DNA from: Bicyclus anynana
Taxonomy: Eukaryota; Arthropoda; Insecta; Lepidoptera; Nymphalidae
Direction: 5' to 3'
NCBI RefSeq assembly: GCF_947172395.1
Contig: NC_069090.1
Coordinates: 13,344,329 to 13,408,328, forward strand
Length of the DNA stretch: 64,000 bases
Of this stretch, positions 36,048 through 46,799 are shown in pieces (positions within the stretch are counted from its first letter, which is position 1; each line of letters begins with the position of its first letter). The notes beneath the pieces were generated by a model. The model did no database searches. It was not told where the DNA came from and saw only the letters and a list, made by a program, of their open reading frames with translations. The translations under genes were made by a program, and so were the position numbers.

Positions 36048-36559
36048 ATCATTTTGCTAGCCACCCGCACCATCCGATAAACCCACATGCCTGCAGCGCT
36101 AACGGCTTGACATTCTATAAAACTGATCGTGTGTTGGTCGCGATGTGCATGGTTGGTGGGTGGCTAGCCTTGTATACGTATATGTATGAGGTACGTGTGG
36201 TATTTCTGATAGACTAAGCTTATATTCATGATGTTTGGTATGCGTGATTGAATAAGTTTTTATACATATACCTAGAGGTACAGTTTGACTTTTAATAAAA
36301 CACAATAATCGATAACTGAACAACACTTCGCAGGATAGGTATTATTTATTGATGATCATTGATCTGCAATTATCAATCTACATATATGCTCTAGTTAAAT
36401 AAACTCGAGAAAAGTCCGTGAAAAGACGATGATGTTTTAATTCCATATAAATCTTAGCTTACGTTCACGTAGTCCAAATAGTCTCAAACTCCTATTCATG
36501 GCAAAAACGGTGCTCAGTGAGCCTTTTTATAAAAAGCTCTAAAACAGTCTATCAGGAGT

Positions 36560-36621
36560 ACTCGTATATCCAAGAGCGATGGCCCACGAGTGCGTTGGCC
36601 ATCGCTCTTAGATATACGAGT
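36560..36621. repeat. 25-bp hairpin with one mismatch
   Basis: Arms 36560-36584 and 36597-36621 pair over 25 bp with a single mismatch (13-bp core AAGAGCGATGGCC) around a 12-base loop. It lies in the intron between the two neck exons. Confidence 0.8.
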
Positions 36622-36784
36622 TAGATATACATCGCAATGCAGGTGTGGCATGCGTTGATCCTTAGCGACGACGCAACGCAACGCACTAATGGGGCATCGC
36701 CTCAGACCAATTATAGAAGGACCTGTATCGCACTCATAGTCACGAACACAAAATTGTCTATCATTTTTTCCAGTGTCTGTGTGT

Positions 36785-36945
36785 ATTTATACATTATATA
36801 AGTATATTTATATGTAGTATGTAAATGTATATGAATATTATAATATCAACTATCTTAGTACCCTTAACACAAGCTACTCTGTATGCTTACTTTGGGGCTA
36901 GATAGTGATGTGTACTGTTTAAGTATATTTATTTATTTTATTTTT
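36785..36945 (+). repeat. LINE 3'-end-like repeat shared with 49668-49845
   Basis: Shared blocks include ATATCAACTATCTTAG, TGCTTACTTTGGGGCTA and a GTTTAAGTATATTTATTTAT tail. The ATTT-type tail suggests a retroelement end. Confidence 0.6.
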
Positions 36946-36946
36946 G

Positions 36947-37010
36947 TTCGTACAGTTGCTGGTAAAATAACAGACACACTCTCCTTAAAAGATATGAGTT
37001 TTTTGATATG
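36947..37010 (+). repeat. Short repeat shared with 39203-39290
   Basis: Shares GCTGGTAAAATAACAGACAC and a following TTAAAAGATAAGAGTTTTTT-like block in direct orientation. Confidence 0.5.
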
Positions 37011-37120
37011 AGTAATTACAACTGTATAACATCGATTCTATAGAGACAGTTTTTATAATCGCATTAGATCGTTGATCATCTACGTCTAGCGAGGCAGGTC
37101 CTATACAATAGTTGGTCTGA
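37007..37120 (-). repeat. Reverse copy of the repeat at 6105
   Basis: Reverse strand carries GATCAACGATCTAATGCG and CTCTATAGAATCGATG as at 6150-6210. Ends about 35 bases before the neck-rod exon. Confidence 0.55.
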
Positions 37121-37154
37121 GGGCATCGCTCTAAGAGAAGTGTTGGTGACGCAG

Positions 37155-37278
37155 GTGCGTGCAGCGAAACGTGCGCGCGTTTTTGGCGGTGCGCGACTGG
37201 CCGTGGTGGCGGCTGCTGGTGCGCGTCACGCCACTGCTGGCCGTCCACCGCACGGAGCATCGGCTCAAGCAGGCTCAG
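37155..37278 (+). CDS. Mhcl: Myosin XVIII exon: neck-rod junction
   Basis: A 124-base exon. Its first G completes the Arg codon split by the preceding intron, then 41 codons follow, ending in phase 0 at CTCAG|GTACAT. The product starts CVQRNVRAFLAV, a degenerate second IQ-like segment, and continues VRDWPWWRLLVRVTPLL, the signature of myosins that pass from lever arm to coiled coil (classes II and XVIII). The VQRNxR…VRDWPWWRLL wording is closer to class XVIII than to insect muscle myosin. The exon ends EHRLKQAQ, the first heptads of the rod. A downstream intron of 16 kb separates it from the next coiled-coil exon. No frameshift or stop is present. Confidence 0.93.
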
Positions 37279-37303
37279 GTACATACACTTTCAGTTGCCA
37301 CTC

Positions 37304-37397
37304 TTTTTTTTTTTTTTTTTATTCTTACAAGTTAGCCCTTGACTACAATCTCACCTAACGGCGGGCTAACTTGTTAGAAGGAGGATGAAAATCCACA
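37304..37397 (-). mobile_element. SINE type 1 tail fragment
   Basis: T-rich start and CAAGTTAGCCCTTGACTACA block, in reverse. Only about 95 bases. It begins about 25 bases after the donor of the neck-rod exon. Confidence 0.7.
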
Positions 37398-37425
37398 CCA
37401 TAAGAAAACCCCAAAAGAATGATTT

Positions 37426-37631
37426 TTTTATTCTCTACAAGTCAGCCCTTGACTACAATCTCACCTGGATTAAATCCACACTGTTTTCGGGTTCTACACG
37501 ACATCTTACCGGAACGCTTAATAGCTGGGCGGTACGTCTTCGGTAGTGTGGTAACTAGCCACGGCGGAAACCTCCCACCAGCCAGACATGGACCAATTAG
37601 AAAAATCTCGCCGCGCATACTGCGCTACGGA
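37426..37631 (-). mobile_element. tRNA-derived SINE, type 1, decayed
   Basis: Reverse copy, truncated and internally deleted, with the tRNA-like head reduced to CCGCGCATACTGCGCTACGG. It is paired with the forward copy at 38550 through a shared non-SINE flank. Confidence 0.75.
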
Positions 37632-37749
37632 TTTTAACTTAAAACCTTCATAGAACCTTGTCTAGAAGGGGCGAATGTGGCGCGAACTCAATACCCGCGT
37701 TGGCGAATTACTAGAAGCCATCTATCCAATACATTGCATCCTCGCGAAA

Positions 37750-38219
37750 TTAAGAGCGCGCAGCACGTCGGTACGATACGGATAAAATTCGAAGCGCAAG
37801 CGAGACGCCGAATTATGACTTTCACGTGAGTGAAAAGCACGGAGCGATTGACGCGCGACGCAAATTTTATGACGTGAGCACCAAAACCATTTTTACCTAA
37901 TTGCAAGTAAATTAAACAACATAACGAAAAACAAAATGGCCATGTTCAAGATATGTACCTAATTTTCTATACAAAACAAACATTTAAGAAAATAAGTTTG
38001 CTTTTCCTGAGATTGATTAAAAGCAAAATGTGAGCAAAACATGTATTTTTCAAAAAAATAAACTATCGAGAAAAGTTTTACAAATTGTGTATTTTGTATA
38101 GTCATAGCGAAGCTAACACTTTGAAATATCATTTACCCAAATATCAGGCTCCTATCTTTTCCAGAATCTGAGATCCAGAACCATTTGTAACCACCAAATT
38201 ACATATTGCACACTCTTAA
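37750..38219 (+). mobile_element. TTAA-flanked non-autonomous DNA transposon, copy 1
   Basis: TTAA at both ends; element termini GAGCGCGCAG and TGCACACTC form a short inverted repeat (GAG[CT]G[CT]GCA). The 462-bp body matches 44785-45244 with few differences. A TTAA duplication with a 5'-GAG end fits the Kolobok superfamily (5'-RRG) better than piggyBac (5'-CC). No transposase. Confidence 0.82.
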
Positions 38220-38549
38220 TAAACGCGCGTAACAGATGCACGCGCGTTACACGCTCCTTACGTGCAATACGATTCGTCCCCACTTGATAAGAGAGTTCCG
38301 CTTATGTGTTGTACTGTACTGTGATCATTAATGGATGTGCCGTAGAAATGAAGTCATTTTCATTCACATCTGACAGTCATATTTACACAATTTCACTCAA
38401 ATCATTATCATTCAAAACTAGCGTGGGATTAGCCGGATGGGGTGCCTGGGTCTGTAACGAATCATTTAATAAAGCTGATAATGATAGTTCCAGACACATG
38501 CAACTATCTAATTTAGGTACACCTGGTAAACTTACAACATTATATGACT

Positions 38550-38760
38550 GAGGCTTCGGCCGTGGCTAGTTACCACCCTACCGATAAAGACGTACCGCCA
38601 AACGATTTAGCGTTCCGGAACGATGTCGTGTAAAAACCGAAAGCAGTGTGGATTTAATCCCTCTCCTAACAAGTTAGTCCGCTTTCATCTTAGATAGCAT
38701 CATCACTTGCCATCAGGTGAGATTGTAGTCAAGGGCTGACTTGCAGAGAATAAAAAAAAA
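38550..38760 (+). mobile_element. tRNA-derived SINE, type 1, 5' truncated
   Basis: Starts at GGCTTCGGCCGTGGCTAG, lacks the tRNA-like head and ends in an A-rich tail. Confidence 0.82.
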
Positions 38761-39575
38761 GCATTCTTTTGGGGTTTTCTTATGGTAGGTATGTAAAAAA
38801 CATCTGGAACAATCCCAGTACATGCAAAATACACGTCTTACAAAGTAAAGCAGCCTTGCATGTGTTCAACATTAACCTGAATTGTTCTTAAAATATTAAG
38901 TGTCAACGTAAATGGAGTTATAACACCTTACCACCTCGCCGCCCACACAAGTTCCCAATAACACTGGTAATTACGCTTGCACTTTCTCCGCGGGTTTTTT
39001 CGTTGGTGTGGAGCGAGTGTGCGCGACTCGCAGACGGAATGTCGTTGCCGTGGATTACACCAGTGAGTACCGTAGATTGCACCAGTAAGTATCGACGCGG
39101 TGTTATGTACTTATGTAATGCACGTAACGTTAATAGCAGATATATCACAATTTAAGGCGCAAGTAACCTGTTTATGTATTGGAACTGTAGTGTCCAAAGT
39201 ATTCTTCGTACGGCTGCTGGTTTGCTGGTAAAATAACAGACACTTAAAATGTATAGTAAGTTATCTTTAAAAGATAAGAGTTTTTTGTCGATCTATAAAG
39301 AGGAATATTCTACGTGCAAGTTTTTTCTTATATCACCAAGGGATTAGGCAGTGTTGTCGATGAAAGTTCTCGACACGACTTATTTCCTATACTTCCAACA
39401 GTTATTGTCTTAATATTTCAATCAATTCTCACATAAATCAGTCCTATCTAACCTACTTGGTGAAAACCGTATGAAGTTTACCTCGATAATTTTTGAGTTT
39501 ATTGCCAACAGACGAGAGAGATGTACGCGGGGAGGACTTTTTTATAATAATATGTAGAGATGCAATCAAAGTCTG

Positions 39576-39803
39576 ATTGGTATCACAATTTTTTAGCAGA
39601 CTCAGAAGTTATAACAAAAAATGTAGAACAAAGGTTCGTTTCACAACATTTGTCAGGACAACTTAAGAAACAAATAAAACTGTAACCAAAATAATACCCT
39701 AGAATGGCAGAGAATGACCTTGAGTGAAGTCACGCACTTGTGAACGTTGTGTGTAGGGTTAAAGGCGCCTTTGACAGATATCTAACACTCCCCTTTTCCA
39801 CTG
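39576..39803 (+). repeat. Dispersed repeat, forward member of an inverted pair
   Basis: About 230 bp matching the reverse of 50945-51181 (GCAGACTCAGA, GAATGACCTTGAGTGAAGTC, GTGTAGGGTTAAAGG). Element type unknown. Confidence 0.6.
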
Positions 39804-41400
39804 AAGTCACTCTCCCCGCCTATCCCAAGTAACCCATAAGGAATTACACAACAAGCACACTGAAGCCGTCCGTACCGCAAGTCGTTGCAACGCGGCGATA
39901 ACAAAATTTTAACTAACTATAGAATAATTGTGGATCTAGACAAAACAAATGACGCAGATAGAGGTACAGACATTACTCGTAATCTGGAACAGGACGTTAC
40001 TTTGCAATCTCCCAAGAATGTAACCATAATACATATTATAATAACATACTTAATAGTTTATTTCTACTTCAATTAGAGATATAAACATGAAGTTATATCG
40101 AAAGTTCGCCATCTTGCGTCCGTTAAATCGATGTATCGGAATAAGAATCGATAATTCCGCCCAACCGCATAGGTTATCGGTCGACCGAGATTCGTTCATC
40201 TGCTAGGTACTAGTAGGTACGTACATATACGTGTACACTTCCTGCTTCTGCTGGAGAATTTAAAGCGGGGTCATTGAACCGAGATCAAAGTGCATAATCA
40301 ACGTGATCATGTTCGTGTAATAGGAAGAGTGATTCGATCGTTGCCTCGTAACGAGTCATTGTTGTGAGCTGTTACAGCTTTTTTACAGGAAATTGCTTTT
40401 GCCTTCAGGAAATTGGTAAGAGATGGAAAACTTCGACAACACACGATGAGATGTGTATTTTTTTATGTTGGAAATCCAGTACCTTAGCCATTGAATAACC
40501 TAGAAAAACGAAAGACCATTAACTGCTAAAGTTAGTTTGACGTTGGACTCAGAGTTAACTCCTTAAAGAAAAAAATCATGAAGTACGGCTAATATGTTTT
40601 CTAAAAAGAAAGACCTAGACATAACCAATATGATGAAATAGCTGTGCCCTGCGGTTCCACTCGCAATATAGGTATGTCGCGCATATAACCCAAGTTTCTA
40701 ATAAGTATATATTTTTTAATTCAAACCAATAGCTCAAGAGATTAGTATAGATTAATTTTATTAATTTTTTTCACATCTGTTGCTCGAAAAATTCTGTCAG
40801 ATTACCATTTTGATGAAGTATAGCTTGAAATAGCAATTAGAATTTCTTTTTGTTTATAAAGAAATAGTAGATTGTTGACAAGGTGCTAAAAATTTTAGGC
40901 TGAGTTTTAAACAATTATACGAAATTTTAAACTTCACTAGTATGTGACGGTCGATGCCGTCGTATAGTAACCCAATTTCGATGTAATCTTGAACTCATTT
41001 CCAGTTGAATCAATCTCTTAAACGCCGATAGAACGGCTAGTCGTGCCCAACACGTGCAATTTATTATATTGAACATGTTAACTTCAGACCTCACACCAGC
41101 TAATCAACGCAACTGGTTTATTATAGACAGTTTATCTAACTAACATCTTAATGCGGTGTTTCTGACTCCGATCGAGACAGTCAAGTGGCCCTACATGTAA
41201 AATAATAAATTACGAAGTAGGTTTACGTCTGAATAGATATTTCGTTTTAGTACGAGATCCGGCGTAAGAAATATATGCCCTCATCTGTTATTTATTTGGG
41301 ATATGAGAGAAATAATAGGAAATTGACAATTGCAAATAGGTTGCCTAAATAAATTGCGGCCAAACACATTTGACATACAAAATCGAGGAAAACACTACTC

Positions 41401-41550
41401 ACTCTTAATACAGTCTTTCCCGACTAGTTGGAGGGAAATGGAAATCATGGTCATAATTAAAAAATATGGCAAATATTCTTTAAAAAAACAAACTTTAAAT
41501 TTCGAAGCCTCAATAGCTAGCTTTAGTGGTAAAGGGGTCGGATTAAAAAG
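41401..41550 (+). mobile_element. SINE type 3 tail joined to a second head
   Basis: The CAGTCTTTCCCGACTAGTTG body and TTCTTTAAAAAAAC tail are followed directly by a tRNA-like head start (CCTCAATAGCTAGC … GGTAAAGGGGTCGG), as if two units were in tandem. Confidence 0.5.
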
Positions 41551-41559
41551 ATGACTATT

Positions 41560-42411
41560 ATCGTACCCGCAGTATTTTTATTTTATCACTTGACATCAAG
41601 AAAGAAAGTGATAGATAAGAGAATAAGAGAGGAGAGTGAGGTTACTCTAAATCAGTTTGGGTTTATGCCAGGACGGGGTACAACTGATGCCATTTTCGCT
41701 TTGCGTCAACTGTGTGAGAAATACAGGAATGCACAAAAGAATCTCCACATGGTGATTGTTGACTGAAGCGTATGACAGAGTACCCCGTGAGGTTGTATGG
41801 TGGGCTATGAACGTGAAGAAAATATTCGGTCCGCTTTTTCATAACGATGGCAATGTGGACCGATACGTAAAAAGTAGAATGAATGCGGGATGGATGAAAT
41901 GGCGACAGGTCTCAGGTGTACTATGTGACCCGCGAATGCCTCTTAGACTTAAGGGTAAAATATACAAAACGGTTGTAAGACCTGTCGTGCTGTATGGTTC
42001 AGAATGTTGGGCGGTGAAAGGGACGGATAGTAAACGAATGCATGTGAACGAAATGCGTATGTTGAGATGGATGTGTGGTGTGACAAGAATAGATAAAATA
42101 AGGAATGAGTATATAAGAGGAAGTCTGAAGGTGGCGCCAGTGACAGAAAAATTGAGGAGTAGAAGGTAAGCTTGGTATGGACATGTTATGCGTAGAGAGG
42201 AAAGTCATATTACTAGAAAAATGTTGAATGTGCAAGTGAAAGGTCATAAGAGGAGAGGAAGGCCAAAGAAGAGATGGTTGGATTGTGTGAAAGAGGACAT
42301 GTGTGTAAAAGGAGTGGATTATGAGTTGACGAGTAATACAGTTGAATGGAAAAGATTGACATATTTTTCCGACCCCACTTAAGTGGGATAAGGGTAAGGA
42401 GATGATGATGA
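41560..42411 (+). pseudogene. RTE-type LINE relic: RT fragment and C-terminus
   Basis: Encodes the RT segment QFGFMPGRGTTDAIFALRQL and HMVIVD, then after a small deletion EAYDRVPREVVWWAM. The catalytic YxDD region is missing through an internal deletion. The reading resumes with LRLKGKIYKTVVRPVVLYGS and ECWAVKG, the usual post-RT region. A premature TAA at 42167-42169 breaks SRRxAWYGHV, and a last segment carries RRGRPKKRWLDCVKED. It ends CCACTTAAGTGGGATAAGGG and ATG repeats. At least one frameshift, one stop and one large deletion make it non-functional. Confidence 0.88.
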
Positions 42412-42668
42412 CTTGACATCAAGTGAGTTGCATGATCTTTTATCCGTAAGATTTGTTTTTACCTTCAAAAACGTATGTAGACGGCTAAACTAAAACTGAC
42501 AGAGACATTATAGGTCTGTATTAACCTTAACCACATCCTGCCGATTTAGCAACCGTAGGACGCTTTAACTGCAATCTCCCCACTTGTTTCCTGTTGGCGT
42601 AATCTTGTGAGACCATTCCGATCTATACGTACTCATAAAGAGAACGATTTAAGCGTCGTGCACACCTT

Positions 42669-43541
42669 ATTAGGGTTACGTACCGCGAAAGAAAAAACGG
42701 AACCTTTATAAAATCACCTTGTCGTCCTTGTCCGTCTGTCTGTTTGTAAATTTGTTTATTTCGTGAACGCGTGGAGGTATCAAGTTGAAATTTAAACCGT
42801 AGGTAGGTAGCTATGAAATTGTAAAAAAAAATTAATCATTTTTTTACGTGAAAAAAATATTATACGGTTGTTTATTCAGAATTCGTATCTACTTGTAAAC
42901 TCATAGAACACTTCCAACCTCATAGGTTGACCTGGAACTATTAAATTTGGCAAATAACAGACCTCCACTTTTTAATTACAAATGTATATTATTTTTTTCT
43001 TGTATGTATTTGAGGTCTATGAAACTCTGCAAAAACTGCGCAATCTTGAACTATTTTACTTACTGAACCCTCGGCGGATGATTCCGACTCGAACTTGTCC
43101 GGTTTTTATTTTATTTTTATAGTAATAGTTGGAATTGGAGTATGGAATGAGCACGGCTTACCAACCGACCATAGGAAATTAATAAATAAATATTTAGACA
43201 TAATAACACAAGTATTTCTACTCTTAGATTACTGTTTTTTTCCGAATGAGTAAAGTGAAAGACAAATCCGACACTAATATTGATGTTTGTCCAATTAATC
43301 GGATAAGCAGGCCCTGCCGCGGGCGTAAGCCTGTCCGTGACATAATCGCCTATCATTTGTCACTCTGTCATATACAATTTGCATATTAGGTTACTTCATG
43401 TATTGATAAGTAGGGCAATCAAACTTGAAAATGTTATCAACAACCTGTAATAACATGTACTACATCTGAGTGTCCTAATGGTTTAGCTATATTAAAAATG
43501 AGGGTTCCGTTTTAGTTCTTACGTATGTTCGGAACCCTAAA
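42669..43541. mobile_element. Candidate DNA element with TTAGGGTTxCG ends
   Basis: Left end TTAGGGTTACGTACCG and right end CGGAACCCTAAA are a weak inverted pair. The interior has CCTTGTCCGTCTGTCTG and other blocks common in dispersed lepidopteran repeats; a related piece lies at 6536-6610. Boundaries are tentative. Confidence 0.4.
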
Positions 43542-43741
43542 AAGTATATAGGTAACTAAGATTTTTAGAATTAGTTTTGCTAATTTATGGATTGCTTCTT
43601 TCTTTTCATTATGCAATGACTGTTAGTCTTGTATTTGAAGGCAATAAAAGGATTATTAATAGGTTTTATTTTATGAACACTAGCAGGCAACCGCGACTGC
43701 GCTTTCTAATTTTAAAGAACCACCAAATCTTATATTTATAA

Positions 43742-43928
43742 ATTTAAGTGCCATTTTTCGTTGTGATTTTATAACTCGAGGGCGGTCTTATCTATTTAAA
43801 CCAAATGTTTAGGCTTTGTTCAGACTATTTAGTAGATGTTTTATGTGAAATTTGCACAAAATCGGTCAAGCGGTTCTTCATTTATCACATTTTTTTGTAA
43901 CAAATTAATTCAGGGGTAGGGTAGGGTC
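43742..43928 (+). repeat. Repeat ending in GGGTA tract, shared with 63391-63642
   Basis: About 170 bases (CAAATGTTTAGGCTTTGTTC, CACAAAATCGGTCAAGCGGT) recur near the window's right end. In both places they run into GGGTAGGG repeats. Confidence 0.65.
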
Positions 43929-44230
43929 ACCCATATTCGGCTCACTGATGAGCTCGAGTCTCTCTCAGAATGAGAGAGGTTAGGCCAATAGTCCACCACC
44001 CTTGCCCAATGCGGATTGGCAGACTTCACACACTCAGAGAATTAAGAAAATTATCTGGTATGCAGATTTCCTCACGATGTTTATCCTTCACCGTTTTGAG
44101 ACACGTGATATTTAATTTCTTAAAATGTACACAACTGGAAAGTTGGAGGTGCACACCCGGACCGGATTGGAACCCACACCCTCCGGAATCAGAGGCAGAG
44201 GTCATATCCACTGGGCTATCACGGCTCTAC
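43929..44230 (-). mobile_element. tRNA-derived SINE, type 2
   Basis: Reverse-strand full-length copy: head with GATAGCCCAGTGGATATGAC, CATCGTGAGGAAATCTGCAT block and end near GAGCCGAATATGGG. Frames at 43970 and 44026 are not genes. Confidence 0.85.
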
Positions 44231-44569
44231 ACTAATAGCACAGTTAAATGAGTCTTCAAATGGAACGCGCTTGCTTAGAATGCCTATTCTCACTTGTTTT
44301 AAATATATCCAAGTTGTGAGAATAAGGAAGGGTATTCCGAATCCCAAACCATGGGAAAATAAAATTTTGCATAGCTATACGATGCTCGCTCGAATTATAC
44401 AATAAATAGTACCTACATCGTGCGACTAGGATCGCGTTTCCGCATGATTGAGCAATACGTAACGGAATGCTTTTACGAAGACATCGGATATTTTCTATAT
44501 TTCCATGAATTAAATGAATATGTGTATGTGACGCATTAAACAGCGTCTTTATTCCATAGTCTAATTTCG

Positions 44570-44703
44570 CATATTCACTTTATTTGGACATATCACACGA
44601 AGAAATGACACTTGCATAGAGCGACTTGTGGTGCAAGAAAAGGTGGAGGGCACAAGAGCTCTTGGCAGGTCACCAATGCGGTGGACTGGCCAAGTGAAAA
44701 CCG
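44570..44703 (+). pseudogene. LINE ORF C-terminal relic
   Basis: A + strand frame reads FGHITRRNDTCIERLVVQEK then GTRALGRSPMRWTGQVK, the GHxxRR…G…GRxxxRWxD-like region following an RT domain in insect LINEs. No start or stop context remains. A faint piece of the same family is near 57515-57570. Confidence 0.65.
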
Positions 44704-44780
44704 TGCAGTAAAACCTTCGAAAGTTGAGCTGTTGAAATTTACTTCAATGAAAGTAAATTGTCTACTATAACAATACTTCA

Positions 44781-45248
44781 TTAAGAGCGCGCAGCGCGTC
44801 GGTACGATATGGATAAAATTCGAAGCGCAAACAAGACGCCGAATTATGGCTTTCACGTAACTGAAAAGCACGGACCGATTGACGCGCGACGCAAATTTTA
44901 TGACATGAGCGCCAAAACCTACTTTTTACCTAATTACAAGTAAATTAAACAACATAACGAAAAACAAAATGGCCATGTTCAAGATATATACCTAATTTTC
45001 TATACAAAACAAAGATTTAGGAAAATAAGTTTGCTTTTCTAGAGATTGAAAGCAAAATGTGAGCAAAACATGTATTTTTCAAAAAAATAAACTATCGAGA
45101 AAAGTTTTACAAATTGTGTATTTTGTATAGTCATAACGAAGCTAACACTTTGAAATATAATTTACCCAAATATCAGGCTCCTAACTTTTCCAGAATCTGA
45201 GATCCAGAACCATTTGTAACCACCAAATTACATATTGCACACTCTTAA
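44781..45248 (+). mobile_element. TTAA-flanked non-autonomous DNA transposon, copy 2
   Basis: TTAA 44781-44784 and 45245-45248 flank the same element as at 37750-38219, in the same orientation. Differences cluster in the first 170 bases; the last 290 are nearly identical. Confidence 0.82.
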
Positions 45249-45713
45249 AATGCTTTCCGGAACATTTCAAACATACGTTCTAACGTTAGAACTTTATTTA
45301 AAATATATAAATGCGTTTTTATAAGGAAATAGTGATAACAATTTGTAATAAAAATTAACATTTTATTAAGTAATAAATTACTAAACATGCACGAACCCAA
45401 TGCAAAGGTCATCATCACCCTATCTTGAAAGTGATAACCACATGTCGGCGTTAAAGAGATAGACAAAAAGTCGAAGTTCATCAAAAGTGTCGTAAAACAT
45501 TTGGATGGAAACGATAAATCTATCCGCGCGGGGGAGATGGTATTGAGTGAAATTCGTCAATTAATAAAAATAGGTTAAAATTAATGTCTCATGTTAAAAC
45601 ATATTATGGACTAAAAGCGACAGCCTGTGTGGTCAGATCTTCCATCATTTTATCTTGTTTATTTCTTTATTATAAAAAAAAACTCGAAGTTTTTCAGCCT
45701 ATGCTTTTTAGAT

Positions 45714-45754
45714 AAAGATAAGCGCTAAACTATTTAAATTTAGCGCTTATCTTT
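45714..45754. repeat. Perfect 16-bp hairpin
   Basis: Arms AAAGATAAGCGCTAAA (45714-45729) and its exact reverse complement (45739-45754) around a 9-base loop. It abuts the long foldback at 45759. Confidence 0.85.
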
Positions 45755-45758
45755 GTCA

Positions 45759-45940
45759 GAGTGCCTAGTAGGAGTTTTCAATGATTTCATGCTGTGACGA
45801 TCGCGTAAACGTAATCGTGAATTTCTAAGGAATTGAAAGAGCGCTACTTACTGCACAGCTATTTCAATTCCTTTGAAACTCGCGTTTACGTTTACGCGAT
45901 CGTCACAGTATGAAAACATTGAAACTGCCACTAGGCACTC
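45759..45940. repeat. Long foldback with ~80-bp arms
   Basis: Arms 45759-45838 and 45862-45940 pair over nearly their full length with about ten mismatches or gaps, including GTGACGATCGCGTAAACG on both. The loop is 23 bases. No coding content. Confidence 0.88.
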
Positions 45941-46142
45941 CGATCTGTGCTCCTAGAATACAGTAGATCACTATTGAGTTTGGGACCGGGTAGGCTTTGC
46001 AAAGTTTTGAAGACACACTCAATTGTCTTTAAAACGTATTTTTTCCATAAATCGTATAATTATAAACAAATCTAAGTACCTAATATTAAAATTTCAAAAT
46101 ATTTTTTTAAAGTTATTGCATTTTTTTATTTAAAAATTACCT

Positions 46143-46334
46143 CTAGCAGAAAACCCCGCGTTACACCCACGTAGTGCTCTTTCCCGTGATAATACAGGGA
46201 TTAAATATAGCCTATTTACTCATTGGAGATGTTACCATTCTAATGGTGAAGGAATTTTTAAAATCTGTCGTGTTGTTTTTGTGTTAATCGTAACAAACAA
46301 ACGAACAAATTTTACTTTATAATATTAGTTTAGA
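46143..46334 (-). mobile_element. Helitron-like element
   Basis: Reverse-strand TC…CTAG limits with a diverged family body (CCCGCGTTACACCCACGTAG on the + strand). Confidence 0.65.
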
Positions 46335-46799
46335 TGTCTTTATAATATACGTTTAGAAATGTGTATGCAATGTATTGATTGGTCTAATTAGTCTCGCGAC
46401 CTAGTATGTTACATAATTACCCGCCACAATTTCACCTCAACAGAGATACGAAATTAATTCGAACGATCACCGATTCGATACACCGCAAGTATAATTACGA
46501 GCTTAGAGCGAAATTTAATTGGGTGTTAACTTTAGCAAATATTAAACAAACTTTCGATATAATATAAACTATCTCCGAGTATAAGTAATATTATGAAAAG
46601 GTAAAGCTTGTGAGGGGATAAAGAGAACCATATGTTGAGATACTCTGCTGAGGTCATTGAGCATGGTACCGAGGTCATCCAGAGTCTCTGCCGTGACAAC
46701 CAATCACATCGTCAGCAAATCGCAGTTGAGTGATGTAAAATATAACATGAGTAGGTACCTAACACAAAGATAAGGTGTACCTATCGCTCGTGTACCGCT

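Larger units (their letters stand above)
35546..37154 (+). other. 1.6-kb intron between the two neck exons
   Basis: Phase-2 intron starting GTGCGT and ending GACGCAG. It holds a 468-bp MITE from 35580, a near-perfect 25-bp hairpin at 36560-36621, a LINE 3'-end-like repeat (about 36785-36945) and a fragment of another dispersed repeat (37007-37120). Apart from about 36050-36550 the whole intron is made of repeats. The ten bases CAGGTGCGTG occur at both splice junctions (35543-35552 and 37152-37161). Confidence 0.85.

Noticed and set aside
37750..45248. piggyBac MITE, suggested by TTAA flanks
   Set aside because: The termini begin GAG rather than the CC expected of piggyBac; a Kolobok-like assignment fits better.
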